Origin: Streptomyces himalayensis subsp. himalayensis | Lineage (GTDB): Bacteria; Actinomycetota; Actinomycetes; Streptomycetales; Streptomycetaceae | Length of the DNA: 64,000 bases | NCBI RefSeq assembly: GCF_013778455.1 | Contig: NZ_JACEHE010000014.1 | Location: forward strand, 1-64,000 | Reading direction: 5' to 3' | In this document: positions 53,338 through 62,017 of the stretch, piece by piece | How the letters are laid out: every line of letters starts with the position of its first letter | Numbering within the stretch: position 1 is the first letter of the stretch | The notes under the pieces: generated by a model | The model's input: only the letters and a program-made list of their open reading frames with translations | Told to the model about the DNA's origin: nothing | Databases searched by the model: none | Translations under genes and position numbers: made by a program

Positions 53338-54747
53338 TTAGATGTCGAAGTACAGCTCGAACTCGTGCGGGTGCGGCCGCAGCTGGATCGGGGCGATCTC
53401 GTTGGCGCGCTTGTAGTCGATCCAGGTCTCGATCAGGTCGGAGGTGAAGACACCGCCGGCCTGCAGGTACTCGTTGTCCTCCTCGAGCGCGTCGAGGACG
53501 GCGGGCAGCGAGGTCGGGACCTGCGGGACGCCCGCGTGCTCCTCGGGAGCGAGCTCGTAGAGGTCCTTGTCGATCGGCTCGGCCGGCTCGATCTTGTTCT
53601 TGACGCCGTCGAGGCCCGCGAGAAGCAGCGCCGAGAACGCCAGGTACGGGTTCGAGGACGGGTCCGGGGCGCGGAACTCGACGCGCTTGGCCTTCGGGTT
53701 CGAGCCCGTGATCGGGATACGCATGGCCGCGGAGCGGTTGCGCTGCGAGTAGACCAGGTTGACCGGGGCCTCGAAGCCGGGGACCAGACGGTGGTACGAG
53801 TTCACCGTCGGGTTGGTGAAGGCCAGCAGCGACGGTGCGTGCTTCAGGATGCCGCCGATGTAGTAGCGGGCGGTGTCCGAGAGGCCCGCGTAGCCCTGCT
53901 CGTCGTAGAACAGCGGCTCGCCGCCGGTCCACAGGGACTGGTGTACGTGCATGCCCGAGCCGTTGTCACCGAAGATCGGCTTCGGCATGAAGGTCGCGGT
54001 CTTGCCGTTGCGCCAGGCGACGTTCTTCACGATGTACTTGAAGAGCATCAGGTCGTCGGCGGCGGCCAGCAGCGTGTTGAACTTGTAGTTGATCTCGGCC
54101 TGGCCGGCGGTGCCCACCTCGTGGTGCTGGCGCTCGACCTGCAGACCGGCCTTGTTCAGCTCGAGGGAGATCTCGGCGCGCAGGTCGGCGAAGTGGTCGA
54201 CCGGCGGGGCCGGGAAGTAGCCGCCCTTGTAGCGGACCTTGTAGCCGCGGTTGTCCTCCAGCGCACCGGTGTTCCAGGCGCCCGCCTCCGAGTCGATGTG
54301 GTAGAAGGACTCGTTCGACTTGGTCTCGAAGCGCACGGAGTCGAAGACGTAGAACTCCGCCTCCGGGCCGAAGTACGCGGTGTCGGCGATGCCGGTCGAG
54401 GCGAGGTAGGCCTCGGCCTTCTTCGCGACGTTGCGCGGGTCACGGCTGTACTGCTCGCCGGTGATCGGGTCGTGGATGAAGAAGTTGATGTTGAGGTGCT
54501 TGTCCTTGCGGAACGGGTCCAGGCGAGCCGTCGACAGGTCCGCGCGCAGCGCCATGTCCGACTCGTGGATGGCCTGGAAACCACGGATCGACGAACCGTC
54601 GAACGCAAGCTCCTCGGCCGGGTCGAACGCCTCAACCGGCACCGTGAAGTGCTGCATCACGCCCGGCAGGTCGCAGAACCGGACGTCGACGAACTTGACG
54701 TCCTCGTCTGCGATGAACTTCTTGGCCTCGTCGGCGTTCTGGAACAT
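53338..54747 (-). CDS. glnA: Glutamine synthetase type I
   Basis: The main GSI, a dodecameric enzyme of 469 residues. Motifs are MFQNADEAKKFIADEDVKFV, LAFDGSSIRGFQ, FGPEAEFYVFDSVRF, NGSGMHVHQSLW, NRSAAMRIPITGSNPKAKRVEFR and the adenylylation loop IDKDLYELAPEEHAG with the target Tyr intact (position 397 in the family). GlnE in this window should therefore regulate it by adenylylation. A complete GlnR box lies about 100 bp upstream. AGGAGC precedes the ATG. Confidence 0.98.
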   Translation of the reverse strand: MFQNADEAKKFIADEDVKFVDVRFCDLPGVMQHFTVPVEAFDPAEELAFDGSSIRGFQAIHESDMALRADLSTARLDPFRKDKHLNINFFIHDPITGEQYSRDPRNVAKKAEAYLASTGIADTAYFGPEAEFYVFDSVRFETKSNESFYHIDSEAGAWNTGALEDNRGYKVRYKGGYFPAPPVDHFADLRAEISLELNKAGLQVERQHHEVGTAGQAEINYKFNTLLAAADDLMLFKYIVKNVAWRNGKTATFMPKPIFGDNGSGMHVHQSLWTGGEPLFYDEQGYAGLSDTARYYIGGILKHAPSLLAFTNPTVNSYHRLVPGFEAPVNLVYSQRNRSAAMRIPITGSNPKAKRVEFRAPDPSSNPYLAFSALLLAGLDGVKNKIEPAEPIDKDLYELAPEEHAGVPQVPTSLPAVLDALEEDNEYLQAGGVFTSDLIETWIDYKRANEIAPIQLRPHPHEFELYFDI

Positions 54748-54848
54748 CCAGCTCCTCCTATCCCGGCCCGGACGGGGGACGCGGGTTTGTAGCTCGTTCG
54801 TGCAGCCAGTGCGGTGGCACACGCTGCACCCGACCATAGGGACGCCGA

Positions 54849-54886
54849 GTTTCTCTGGCGTGACCCATTTGTTTCGTCGAAGTTAA
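54849..54886 (-). promoter_or_regulatory. GlnR box upstream of glnA
   Basis: On the minus strand the four half-sites TTAAC, GAAAC, GTCAC and GAAAC are each separated by exactly 6 bp, matching the GlnR consensus gTnAC-N6-GaAAc repeated twice. GlnR is the global nitrogen regulator; this predicts activation of glnA under nitrogen limitation. Confidence 0.9.
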
Positions 54887-54960
54887 CCGCCCCCGTCGTC
54901 TCCTCCCTCTCTACCACCCCGGCCCCCCGGGTGCATATAGGGGCCCAGTACCGTGGACGG

Positions 54961-55428
54961 GTGAACAACAGGCAAGCAATCGGATCGTGGCTCTCGGGAC
55001 CGCGCCAGGCGGCCGAGGACATGGGCGTCGACCTTGGTTACCGGGGCGAGCAGCTGGGTCTGCCGAAGGAGGGGCCGGGCTCCGTGGCGCCGCTCGGCCG
55101 GCGCGTCGGCGCGATCGCCGTCGACTGGGGGCTGTGCGTGCTGATTGCATCCAGCCTGATCACGGGCAGCTATGACCAGGCCACAAGCTCCTGGGCCCTG
55201 CTGATCCTCTTCGTGCTGAACGTGCTCACCCTCGGCACCCTCGGTTTCACCCCGGGTAAGCGTTTCTTCCGGCTGCGCGTCGTGGCAGTGGACGGCGGCA
55301 GGCTCGGCGTCGGCCGCGTCATCGCCCGCAGCGTGCTGCTGTGCCTGGCGATCCCGGCCCTGATCTGGGACCGCGACAGCCGCGGCCTGCACGACCGCCT
55401 GGCACGCGCCGTCCAGGTCCGGATCTGA
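54961..55428 (+). CDS. RDD-family membrane protein
   Basis: A 155-residue membrane protein. After a soluble 35-residue N-terminus comes the RDD signature APLGRRVGAIAVDWGLCVL, then hydrophobic segments LLILFVLNVLTLGTLGFTPG and VIARSVLLCLAIPALIWDRD, and the final RGLHDRLARAVQVRI. RDD proteins have been linked to transport but remain uncertain. The GTG at 54961 matches the S. coelicolor gene beside glnA. It diverges from glnA, so the GlnR box may also influence it. Confidence 0.88.
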   Translation: MNNRQAIGSWLSGPRQAAEDMGVDLGYRGEQLGLPKEGPGSVAPLGRRVGAIAVDWGLCVLIASSLITGSYDQATSSWALLILFVLNVLTLGTLGFTPGKRFFRLRVVAVDGGRLGVGRVIARSVLLCLAIPALIWDRDSRGLHDRLARAVQVRI

Positions 55429-55475
55429 CCCCGCTCCCCGTAGGCGATACGACGACGGGGCACCCGGAACACGAC

Positions 55476-55513
55476 GATGGGGGCCCGGAACCAGTTGGTT
55501 CCGGGCCCCCATC
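55476..55513. terminator. Perfect 18-bp bidirectional terminator
   Basis: GATGGGGGCCCGGAACCA and its complement form an 18-bp stem with a 2-nt loop between the convergent RDD and DUF4191 genes. Confidence 0.9.
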
Positions 55514-55537
55514 CACGTAGTAGGGCGGGCGACAGCG

Positions 55538-56239
55538 TCACCGCATCTTCGGGCCGCCGCGAGGCATCCGCATGCCCTTGGGCATGGGGCCCTTCGGCAG
55601 CGGCATGTTGCTCATCAGGTCGCCCATCGCGCGCAGCCGGTCGTTGGTCGTGGTGACCTGCGGGCCGGTGAGGACGCGGGGGAACTTCAGCAGGGTCGTG
55701 CGGAGCTTCTTGAGCGGGACCTCGCCCTCGCCGTTGCCGACGATCACGTCGTGCACCGGCACGTCCGCGAAGATGCGGTTCATCTTCTTCTTCTCGGCGG
55801 CCAGCAGGCTCTTCAGCCGGTTCGGGTTGCCCTCCGCGACCAGGACGATGCCGGCCTTGCCGACGGCCCGGTGCACGACGTCCTGGCTGCGGTTCATGGC
55901 CACCGCCGGGGTCGTCGTCCAGCCGCGTCCGATGTTGTCCAGGACCGCGGCGGCCGCGCCCGGCTGTCCCTCCATCTGCCCGAAGGCGGCACGCTCGGCC
56001 CGGCGTCCGAAGACGATCGCCGTCGCGAGGAAGGCGAGCAGGACACCGAGGATGCCGAGATAGATGGGGTGACCGATCAAGAAGCCGATGGCGAGGAAGA
56101 CACCGAAGGTGACGATTCCCACAGCCGAAAGAACAAGGCCGATCTTTTTGTCGGCCCTGCGGGTCATCTTGTAGGTCAGGGCGATCTGCTTGAGCCGCCC
56201 GGGGTTCGCAGCGTCCGCTGCGGTTTCCTTCCTCGCCAT
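55538..56239 (-). CDS. DUF4191 family membrane protein
   Basis: A 233-residue actinobacterial membrane protein (DUF4191). Two adjacent hydrophobic segments (IGLVLSAVGIVTFGVFLAIG and HPIYLGILGVLLAFLATAIV) follow a basic N-terminus (LKQIALTYKMTRRADKKI), then a cytoplasmic domain ERAAFGQMEGQPGAAAAVLD and GKAGIVLVAEGNPNRLKSLL. The C-terminus is Met/Pro/Lys-rich (LPKGPMPKGMRMPRGG). Conserved next to lipA in actinomycetes, its function is unknown; a link to lipoic acid metabolism is only positional. Confidence 0.9.
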   Translation of the reverse strand: MARKETAADAANPGRLKQIALTYKMTRRADKKIGLVLSAVGIVTFGVFLAIGFLIGHPIYLGILGVLLAFLATAIVFGRRAERAAFGQMEGQPGAAAAVLDNIGRGWTTTPAVAMNRSQDVVHRAVGKAGIVLVAEGNPNRLKSLLAAEKKKMNRIFADVPVHDVIVGNGEGEVPLKKLRTTLLKFPRVLTGPQVTTTNDRLRAMGDLMSNMPLPKGPMPKGMRMPRGGPKMR

Positions 56240-56269
56240 GTCGTGAAGTCTACGTGGCCCGGGAAGTAC

Positions 56270-56473
56270 CTACGACGTGCGGGTTGCCACGGCCTCCTCG
56301 AGCACGCGCTGGGCCTCGACCCGGTCCTTGGCGCGGCGCCGGTCCTCGAGGACCGAGGTCCAGGCGTTGCGGCGGGCGGTGCGCTGTCCGCCGCTCATGA
56401 GCAGGGACTCGACGGCGCGCAGTGCGGTGGTGAAGGACGGAATGGCGGTGGCGCGTACGGGCGCGGCCTGCAT
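56270..56473 (-). CDS. Small conserved Streptomyces protein
   Basis: A 67-residue basic protein, MQAAPVRATAIPSFTTALRA VESLLMSGGQRTARRNAWTS then a charged helix VLEDRRRAKDRVEAQRVLEE. It matches the small hypothetical gene between the DUF4191 gene and lipA in S. coelicolor. GAGGGGG precedes the ATG. The Arg/Glu helix could be a coiled coil. No function known. Confidence 0.75.
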   Translation of the reverse strand: MQAAPVRATAIPSFTTALRAVESLLMSGGQRTARRNAWTSVLEDRRRAKDRVEAQRVLEEAVATRTS

Positions 56474-56820
56474 GGTGTGGGTCCCCCTCGGTAGGCGGCG
56501 TGGAAGCGGGTGCGAGCAAGGCTGCACAAGCGTTGGGGGGCGCGAGTGCACGGTGCGTAGACCTAGCGTCACTGATTGGTGTTACCAGGGCATGACCGAC
56601 CGGTCAAACGCGAATGAAGCCCTGATTTTGTGGCCCGGAACGACGACGCGGCCCCGGCTGTGCCCCCCATCTGCGGGGACTGCCGGGACCGCGTCGAATC
56701 GGCCACTACCGGTCGGTAGCCTCTTGTGCTCAGATTCACACAGCCGCCTGATTCCGTGTCAGGCGGCCGCGCGCTCCGCCTGTCTCAACCGGGCCTTGCG
56801 AGCCACGCCTTCCGTGCGTG
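56474..56820. other. Region between the small gene and lipA
   Basis: 347 bp without a gene. Features: a palindrome CTACCGGTCGGTAG at 56706-56719, and a hairpin GCCGCCTGA/TCAGGCGGC at 56743-56767 that likely ends the lipA transcript. A weaker GC-rich imperfect hairpin lies near 56650-56690. Confidence 0.6.
56743..56767 (-). terminator. Probable lipA terminator
   Basis: A 9-bp perfect stem and 7-nt loop 54 bp beyond the lipA stop, minus strand. Confidence 0.6.
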
Positions 56821-57786
56821 TCAGACGGCCTGCGACGCCACGTACGCGCCCCGCCTCTCGACGGCCATCTGGTACAGCCGGCCGGCGCGGTACGAGGAGC
56901 GCACCAGCGGGCCGGACATCACGCCGGAGAAGCCGATCTCCTCGGCCTCCTCCTTCAGCTCCACGAACTCCTGCGGCTTGACCCAGCGCTCCACCGGGTG
57001 GTGGCGGACGCTCGGGCGGAGGTACTGCGTGATGGTGATGAGCTCGCAGCCCGCGTCGTGCAGCTGCTGCAGCGCCTCGCTGATCTCGGCGCGCTCCTCG
57101 CCCATGCCGAGGATCAGGTTCGACTTGGTGACCAGGCCGGCCGCGCGGGCCTCCGTGATCACCTTCAGGGAGCGCTCGTAACGGAAACCGGGGCGGATGC
57201 GCTTGAAGATCCGCGGCACCGTCTCGACGTTGTGCGCCAGCACCTCGGGACGGGACGAGAAGACCTCGGCCAGCTGCTCCGGGACCGCGTTGAAGTCGGG
57301 GATCAGCAGCTCGACCTTGGTGCGGCCCGCCTCGCGGTCGGCGGTCATGGCGTGAATCTGCCGCACCGTCTCCGCGTACAGCCAGGCGCCGCCGTCCTCC
57401 AGGTCGTCGCGCGCGACGCCGGTGATCGTGGCGTAGTTCAGGTCCATCGTGACGACCGACTCGCCGACGCGGCGCGGCTCGTCACGGTCGAGCGCCTGGG
57501 GCTTGCCGGTGTCGATCTGGCAGAAGTCACAGCGCCGCGTGCACTGGTCGCCGCCGATGAGGAAGGTGGCCTCGCGGTCTTCCCAGCACTCGTAGATGTT
57601 CGGACAGCCCGCCTCCTGGCAGACCGTGTGCAGGCCCTCGCTCTTCACGAGTTTCTGCAGGGCGTTGTACTCGGGGCCCATCTTCGCCCGGGTCTTGATC
57701 CACTCGGGCTTGCGCTCGATGGGGGTCTGGCTGTTGCGGACCTCCAGGCGCAGCATCTTGCGTCCGTCGGGTGTGACTGCGGACAC
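56821..57786 (-). CDS. lipA: Lipoyl synthase
   Basis: A radical-SAM enzyme inserting two sulfurs into octanoyl groups on E2 and GcvH proteins. 321 residues. The auxiliary cluster motif is CQEAGCPNIYECW, the radical-SAM motif CTRRCDFC, and the C-terminal RSSYRAG holds the conserved Ser ligand. The GTG at 57786 (VSAVTPDGRKMLRLEVRN) matches Streptomyces LipA, and AGGGAG lies upstream. It follows lipB, 121 bp apart in the same direction. Confidence 0.97.
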   Translation of the reverse strand: MSAVTPDGRKMLRLEVRNSQTPIERKPEWIKTRAKMGPEYNALQKLVKSEGLHTVCQEAGCPNIYECWEDREATFLIGGDQCTRRCDFCQIDTGKPQALDRDEPRRVGESVVTMDLNYATITGVARDDLEDGGAWLYAETVRQIHAMTADREAGRTKVELLIPDFNAVPEQLAEVFSSRPEVLAHNVETVPRIFKRIRPGFRYERSLKVITEARAAGLVTKSNLILGMGEERAEISEALQQLHDAGCELITITQYLRPSVRHHPVERWVKPQEFVELKEEAEEIGFSGVMSGPLVRSSYRAGRLYQMAVERRGAYVASQAV

Positions 57787-57907
57787 GTCCGGCTCCCTGC
57801 GACTTTGATTCCTCGGCGTACACCAGCGTACGCTCGTGCTGTTGACGCCCTTGCCTCCGGGCAACCTCCGAGAGCGGGGGTGCATTCCCCGGGGCGGGCG
57901 CCGGCGG

Positions 57908-58705
57908 CTACGCCAGGGTCCGCTCGATCTCGCGGGGCCTGAGCTCGGCGTTCTCCAGGACCTCGCGCAGATGCTTTTCGGCCACCGGCAGGACGTCCGC
58001 GATGGTGATGTCGCGGCCCAGCTCGTTCGCGAGCGAGGCCACGCCCGCGTCGCGGATGCCGCAGGGCACGATGCGGTCGAACCAGGTGTTGTCCGGGTTC
58101 ACGTTCAGCGCGAAGCCGTGCATGGTCACGCCCTTGGCGACCCGGATGCCGATGGCGGCGACCTTGCGGTCCTCGCGACGCTGGCCGGCGTTGGACGGGG
58201 CGTACTCCGGGCCGTTCAGCCGCGGGTCGAACTCCTCGTCCTGCAGCCGCGGGTCGAAGTCGAGCGACAGACCGCCGAACGCCGGGCGCTGGTCCACGGG
58301 ATCGCCGAGCACCCACACGCCGCTGCGGCCCTCGACCCGGGTGGTCTCCAGGCCGAAGTCCGCGCACGTACGGATCAGGGCCTCCTCGAGGCGCCGCACA
58401 TGGGCGACGACGTCGACGGGGCGGGGCAGCTTCATGATCGGATAGCCCACCAGCTGGCCAGGGCCGTGCCAGGTGATCTTGCCGCCGCGGTCCACATCGA
58501 TGACCGGGGTGCCGTCGAGGGGGCGCTCGCTGTCCGCCGTGCGCCGACCGGCCGTGTACACGGGCGGGTGCTCGAGCAGCAGACAGGTGTCGGGGATCTC
58601 GTCCGTGAAACGGGCGGCGTGCACGCGGCGCTGCTCGTCCCAGGCCTCCTGGTACTCGACGGCGTCCGCACCGAATCCCATGCGGACGAACCGCAGTTCA
58701 TTCAC
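57908..58705 (-). CDS. lipB: Lipoyl(octanoyl) transferase
   Basis: Transfers octanoyl from acyl carrier protein to lipoate-dependent enzymes, the step before LipA. 265 residues with LLLEHPPVYTAGRRT, the conserved RGGKITWHGPGQLVGYPI, the catalytic Lys in KVAAIGIRVAKGVTMHGFAL and catalytic Cys in FDRIVPCGIRDAGV. A 20-residue insertion (SLDFDPRLQDEEFDPRLNG) between the motifs has an internal FDPRL repeat. GTG start with AGGAGG upstream. Confidence 0.95.
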   Translation of the reverse strand: MNELRFVRMGFGADAVEYQEAWDEQRRVHAARFTDEIPDTCLLLEHPPVYTAGRRTADSERPLDGTPVIDVDRGGKITWHGPGQLVGYPIMKLPRPVDVVAHVRRLEEALIRTCADFGLETTRVEGRSGVWVLGDPVDQRPAFGGLSLDFDPRLQDEEFDPRLNGPEYAPSNAGQRREDRKVAAIGIRVAKGVTMHGFALNVNPDNTWFDRIVPCGIRDAGVASLANELGRDITIADVLPVAEKHLREVLENAELRPREIERTLA

Positions 58706-59024
58706 GGCAAGTGCCTCCTAAAACCTTCACCATGCACATATGCCCCTCCGCCACTGTACGGGCATGTACGGCAGGGCATTCCGGTCGGTCCTCACCCGAA
58801 CACCGTCGGCCCTCGGCGCGCGCCCTCGTCCACCCCGCAGGCCGCTCGCCGTCAGGCCCTCCGGCCAATCCTCACACGATCGGATGAATGCAGGTCGTGG
58901 GCGGCAGGAGAGGCCCCGGGGATCGCTAAATTCGCGCCCGTTCCCTCTGCGATGTCATGAGGGTTCCTTGTGTGAAGTCATGAGGGATGAATCGCGGCCC
59001 GGAAGGCAGGAGACCGCACAGCAG
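58706..59024. other. lipB-regulator divergent spacer
   Basis: 319 bp between lipB and the XRE-TPR gene. TCATGAGGG occurs twice (58956 and 58979 regions), the second overlapping a possible in-frame ATG at 58980. No other gene or clear operator seen. Confidence 0.5.
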
Positions 59025-60500
59025 ATGACGGAACGACCTCCGCAGCGCACCCCCAACCGCCAGCTCGCCGCGCTCATCGCAGAGGCAGGATTCTCCAACG
59101 CCGGCCTGGCCCGCCGTGTCGACCAGCTCGGTCTCGAACACGGGCTCGACCTCCGGTACGACAAGACATCGGTGACCCGCTGGCTGCGCGGCCAGCAGCC
59201 CAGGGGCACCACGCCCGCGCTGATCGCCGAGGTCTTCACCCGGCGCCTCGGACGGCGGCTGACCGCGCAGGACCTCGGGCTCGACGCGTGCGCACCGGTC
59301 TACGCGGGCCTGGAGTTCGCGGCGACCCCCGAGGAGGCCGTAGACATCGTCAGCGGTCTGTGGCGCAAGGACTCCGGCAGCCATGCGGAGCTCCGCAAGA
59401 TCGCGTTCACCCCGGCGGGGCTCGTGGTGCCCAGCCGGGACTGGCTGATCGGCCGCGCCGACGACCGCGTGAGCCGCGGCGACCCGCTGCCGCCCAACGG
59501 GCGCGTGCCCGCGCAGGGGCGGCTCGCGGGATCCCGGCCGGTGCCGCCCCCCGTCGTCGTCGCACGGGCGAGCGCGGGCGCCGAGCGCGGCTCCGGACAG
59601 AAGGTGAGCGGCGGCGACATCGCGGCGCTGCGCTCCGTCGGTGAGCTGTTCCGCACACTCGACCATGCCTACGGCGGCGGGCACGCACGGCAGGCCCTCG
59701 TCCGGTATCTGGAGCACGAGGTCGAGCCGATGCTGCGCGGGACCTACGGCGAGCAGACGGGCCGCCGTCTCTTCGCCGCCACGGCCGACCTGACCTGCCT
59801 CGCCGGCTGGACGTCGTTCGACATCGCGGCGCACGGCCTGGCCCAGCGGTACTTCGTGCAGGCACTGCGGCTGTCCCAGGTTGCGGGGGACCGGGCGTAC
59901 GGCTCGTACGTGCTGGTCACCATGAGCCGCCAGGCGGTGTATCTGGGCCACGGGCGCGAGGCCGTACAGCTGGCGAGGGTCGCCCAGCAGGGCGTCGGCA
60001 TGTCCGCCCCGCCCGCCGTACAGGCGCTGCTGCACGCAGCCGAGGCGCGCGGGCACGCGGTGCTCGGCGAGGTGCGCGCCTGCACGGCCTCCCTCCTACG
60101 GGCCGAGCGCGCACTCGAGGCGGCCGGGCCTGGGGACGACGTGCCGCACTGGGCGCGCAGCTTCGACGAGGCGCAGCTCGCGGACGAGTTCGGGCACTGC
60201 CACCGCGACCTCCAGCAGTACCGGGCCGCGGCGCAGCACGCCGAGCGGGCGCTGCAGCTGCGCCCGCCCGGGTTCGCGCGCAGCCGCCTGCTCTGCCGCG
60301 TGGTCCTGGCCTCCGCCCGGCTCGGCCTCGGCGAACTCGACCAGGCCTGCAGGCTGGGCGCGGAGGCCGCTGGCCAGGCCGCGGAGATGCGGTCGGTACG
60401 GGCCGTCGAGTACGTGCGCGACTTCGAGCGGCGCCTCGAGCCGTACCGGGATGCGGCGCCGGTGCGGGGATATCGGGACAAGGTGGCGGCGCTGGGGTAG
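59025..60500 (+). CDS. XRE/TPR regulator, NsdA-like
   Basis: A 491-residue regulator. An N-terminal helix-turn-helix-like segment (NRQLAALIAEAGFSNAGLAR, then YDKTSVTRWLRGQQPRGTTP) is followed by a roughly 60-residue Pro/Arg/Gly linker and then TPR-like helices (GREAVQLARVAQQGVGMSAP, YRAAAQHAERALQLRPPG, GELDQACRLGAEAAGQAAEM). It resembles the Streptomyces NsdA family, some of which repress antibiotic production and sporulation; this one is a paralogue. Start: ATG 59025 (MTERPPQRTPNRQL); ATG 58980 would add 15 residues. Confidence 0.83.
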   Translation: MTERPPQRTPNRQLAALIAEAGFSNAGLARRVDQLGLEHGLDLRYDKTSVTRWLRGQQPRGTTPALIAEVFTRRLGRRLTAQDLGLDACAPVYAGLEFAATPEEAVDIVSGLWRKDSGSHAELRKIAFTPAGLVVPSRDWLIGRADDRVSRGDPLPPNGRVPAQGRLAGSRPVPPPVVVARASAGAERGSGQKVSGGDIAALRSVGELFRTLDHAYGGGHARQALVRYLEHEVEPMLRGTYGEQTGRRLFAATADLTCLAGWTSFDIAAHGLAQRYFVQALRLSQVAGDRAYGSYVLVTMSRQAVYLGHGREAVQLARVAQQGVGMSAPPAVQALLHAAEARGHAVLGEVRACTASLLRAERALEAAGPGDDVPHWARSFDEAQLADEFGHCHRDLQQYRAAAQHAERALQLRPPGFARSRLLCRVVLASARLGLGELDQACRLGAEAAGQAAEMRSVRAVEYVRDFERRLEPYRDAAPVRGYRDKVAALG

Positions 60501-60545
60501 GCGTGGCGCCCGGCGGGTGGTGTGCCTTGGTGCGGTGTGCTGCGC

Positions 60546-61904
60546 TCACGCGGCCTTGGAGACGGGGTCCGCGGTGTCCGACAGGTCCACACCGAGGTCG
60601 CCGGCCAGGACGTGTGCGGCGCGGCGGCCCGAGCGGAGCGCCCCCTGCACCGTGCTCGTGTCCCGGTGATCACCGCACACGTACAGGCCCGTCAGGAGCC
60701 GTACCGAGCGGTGCAGGTCGTGCGGAGCGGGCATCGCGGGTACGGCCTCAGGATCGTGGTGGACGGCCAGCGTCTCCCAGCCGGAGGTCGACGTTCCGTA
60801 CAGGTCGGCCAAGTGCGCGCGTACCAGGGCGTCCAGGTCCGGCGGGGGAGGGCCGAGGACGGTCGACGAGACCAGGGTGCGGCCCGCCGGGGCGCGCGAC
60901 GGGTCGACCTGGCTGACCACCGCCGTGTACGCGACGGGGCCGCTGCGGTCGGCGTCGAGCAGCAGCGCGGGCTCGGCGAGCGGCGGTTCCAAGGTGGCGT
61001 GGTGCACCACCGTCACCGGGTGGAAGGACGGCACGCGCAGCCCCGGCAGCAGCTCGGCCGCGGCGCGGGCGCCGGTCGCCAACAGTACGGAGCGGCACCT
61101 CACTTCGCCATGGTCCGCTGTCGTCACCGAGGTGGTGGACACCTCCGTGACGCGTACGCCGGTGCGTACCGTGCCCGGGGGCAGCGTGGCGGCCAGAAGT
61201 TCCGGCAGGGCGTCCGCGCCGCCCTCCGGCAGGCACAGGCGGCCGCGGGCGAAGGCGTGCAGCGCGAAATCCGCACACCGGCTCGACGTCGTCAGGCAGG
61301 GGTCGCTCAGCAGGGCCGTAAGCAGGGGGCGCAGAAAGCCGTCGACGGTGCGGGACGGCAGGCCGCGCGTGGCGAGCGCCTGGGCGGCGGGGAGCTCACG
61401 GCGGGTCAGTAACCGCTCCAGCGGGGTGGCCGCGAGGCGCCCGAGGGCCGCGGAGAGCCGGGCCTGGTCCAGGGGGCCTCCGAGGGGGGTGGCCGGGCGC
61501 CCGGTGCGGGGAGCACGAGGGGCACTTGCGAGCGCGCGCGCCCCGATGAGTGCGCCCCTTGCGCCGGTCCTTGCGCCCCTTGTGTTCCAGGCCGCCGCCG
61601 GCGGTTCGGCGCGATGGTGGCGACCGTCGCTGTGTACCAGCACCCCGGGCGAGAAGGGGCGGAGGACGAGCGCGTCGAGTCCCGGAGTGCGGCGCAGTTC
61701 GGAATACGAGGTGAACAGCAACTGGCCGATCCGGTCGAGTCGGAAGCCGTCGACCTTCTCGGTCGACATACGGCCGCCCGCGTAAGGGGCGGCCTCCAGG
61801 ACGACGGTGGTTACACCGGCCCTGGTCAGGTGGTGCGCGGCCGCGAGTCCCGCGACTCCGGCTCCCACGATGACGACGTCCGCAGAGTGCGCCGGCTCAA
61901 GCAC
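60546..61904 (-). CDS. FAD-dependent oxidoreductase
   Basis: A 452-residue flavoprotein of the amine-oxidase/phytoene-desaturase type. The N-terminal FAD motif is ADVVIVGAGVAGLAAAHHLTRAG, then EAAPYAGGRMSTEKVDGFRLDR, and the C-terminal FAD motif GLYVCGDHRDTSTVQGALRSGR. The middle region is Ala/Arg-rich. Substrate unknown; carotenoid genes are not nearby. The GTG at 61904 (VLEPAHSADVVIVG) has GGGAGGGG upstream; longer reading frames exist but lack a ribosome site. Confidence 0.88.
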   Translation of the reverse strand: MLEPAHSADVVIVGAGVAGLAAAHHLTRAGVTTVVLEAAPYAGGRMSTEKVDGFRLDRIGQLLFTSYSELRRTPGLDALVLRPFSPGVLVHSDGRHHRAEPPAAAWNTRGARTGARGALIGARALASAPRAPRTGRPATPLGGPLDQARLSAALGRLAATPLERLLTRRELPAAQALATRGLPSRTVDGFLRPLLTALLSDPCLTTSSRCADFALHAFARGRLCLPEGGADALPELLAATLPPGTVRTGVRVTEVSTTSVTTADHGEVRCRSVLLATGARAAAELLPGLRVPSFHPVTVVHHATLEPPLAEPALLLDADRSGPVAYTAVVSQVDPSRAPAGRTLVSSTVLGPPPPDLDALVRAHLADLYGTSTSGWETLAVHHDPEAVPAMPAPHDLHRSVRLLTGLYVCGDHRDTSTVQGALRSGRRAAHVLAGDLGVDLSDTADPVSKAA

Positions 61905-62017
61905 GTGCCCCTCCCGAGTTGGGCGACTGGTGGAGACCTCATGCCCCCAACGGCGGCCCGGAATGCAGGAGTTCGGGTCGAGCATTGGCCAATGCCGGTG
62001 GTGTGTCGGTTCTGTTC

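Noticed and set aside
60522..61412. Plus-strand frame of 296 codons
   Set aside because: Antisense to the FAD oxidoreductase, whose two FAD motifs are intact.
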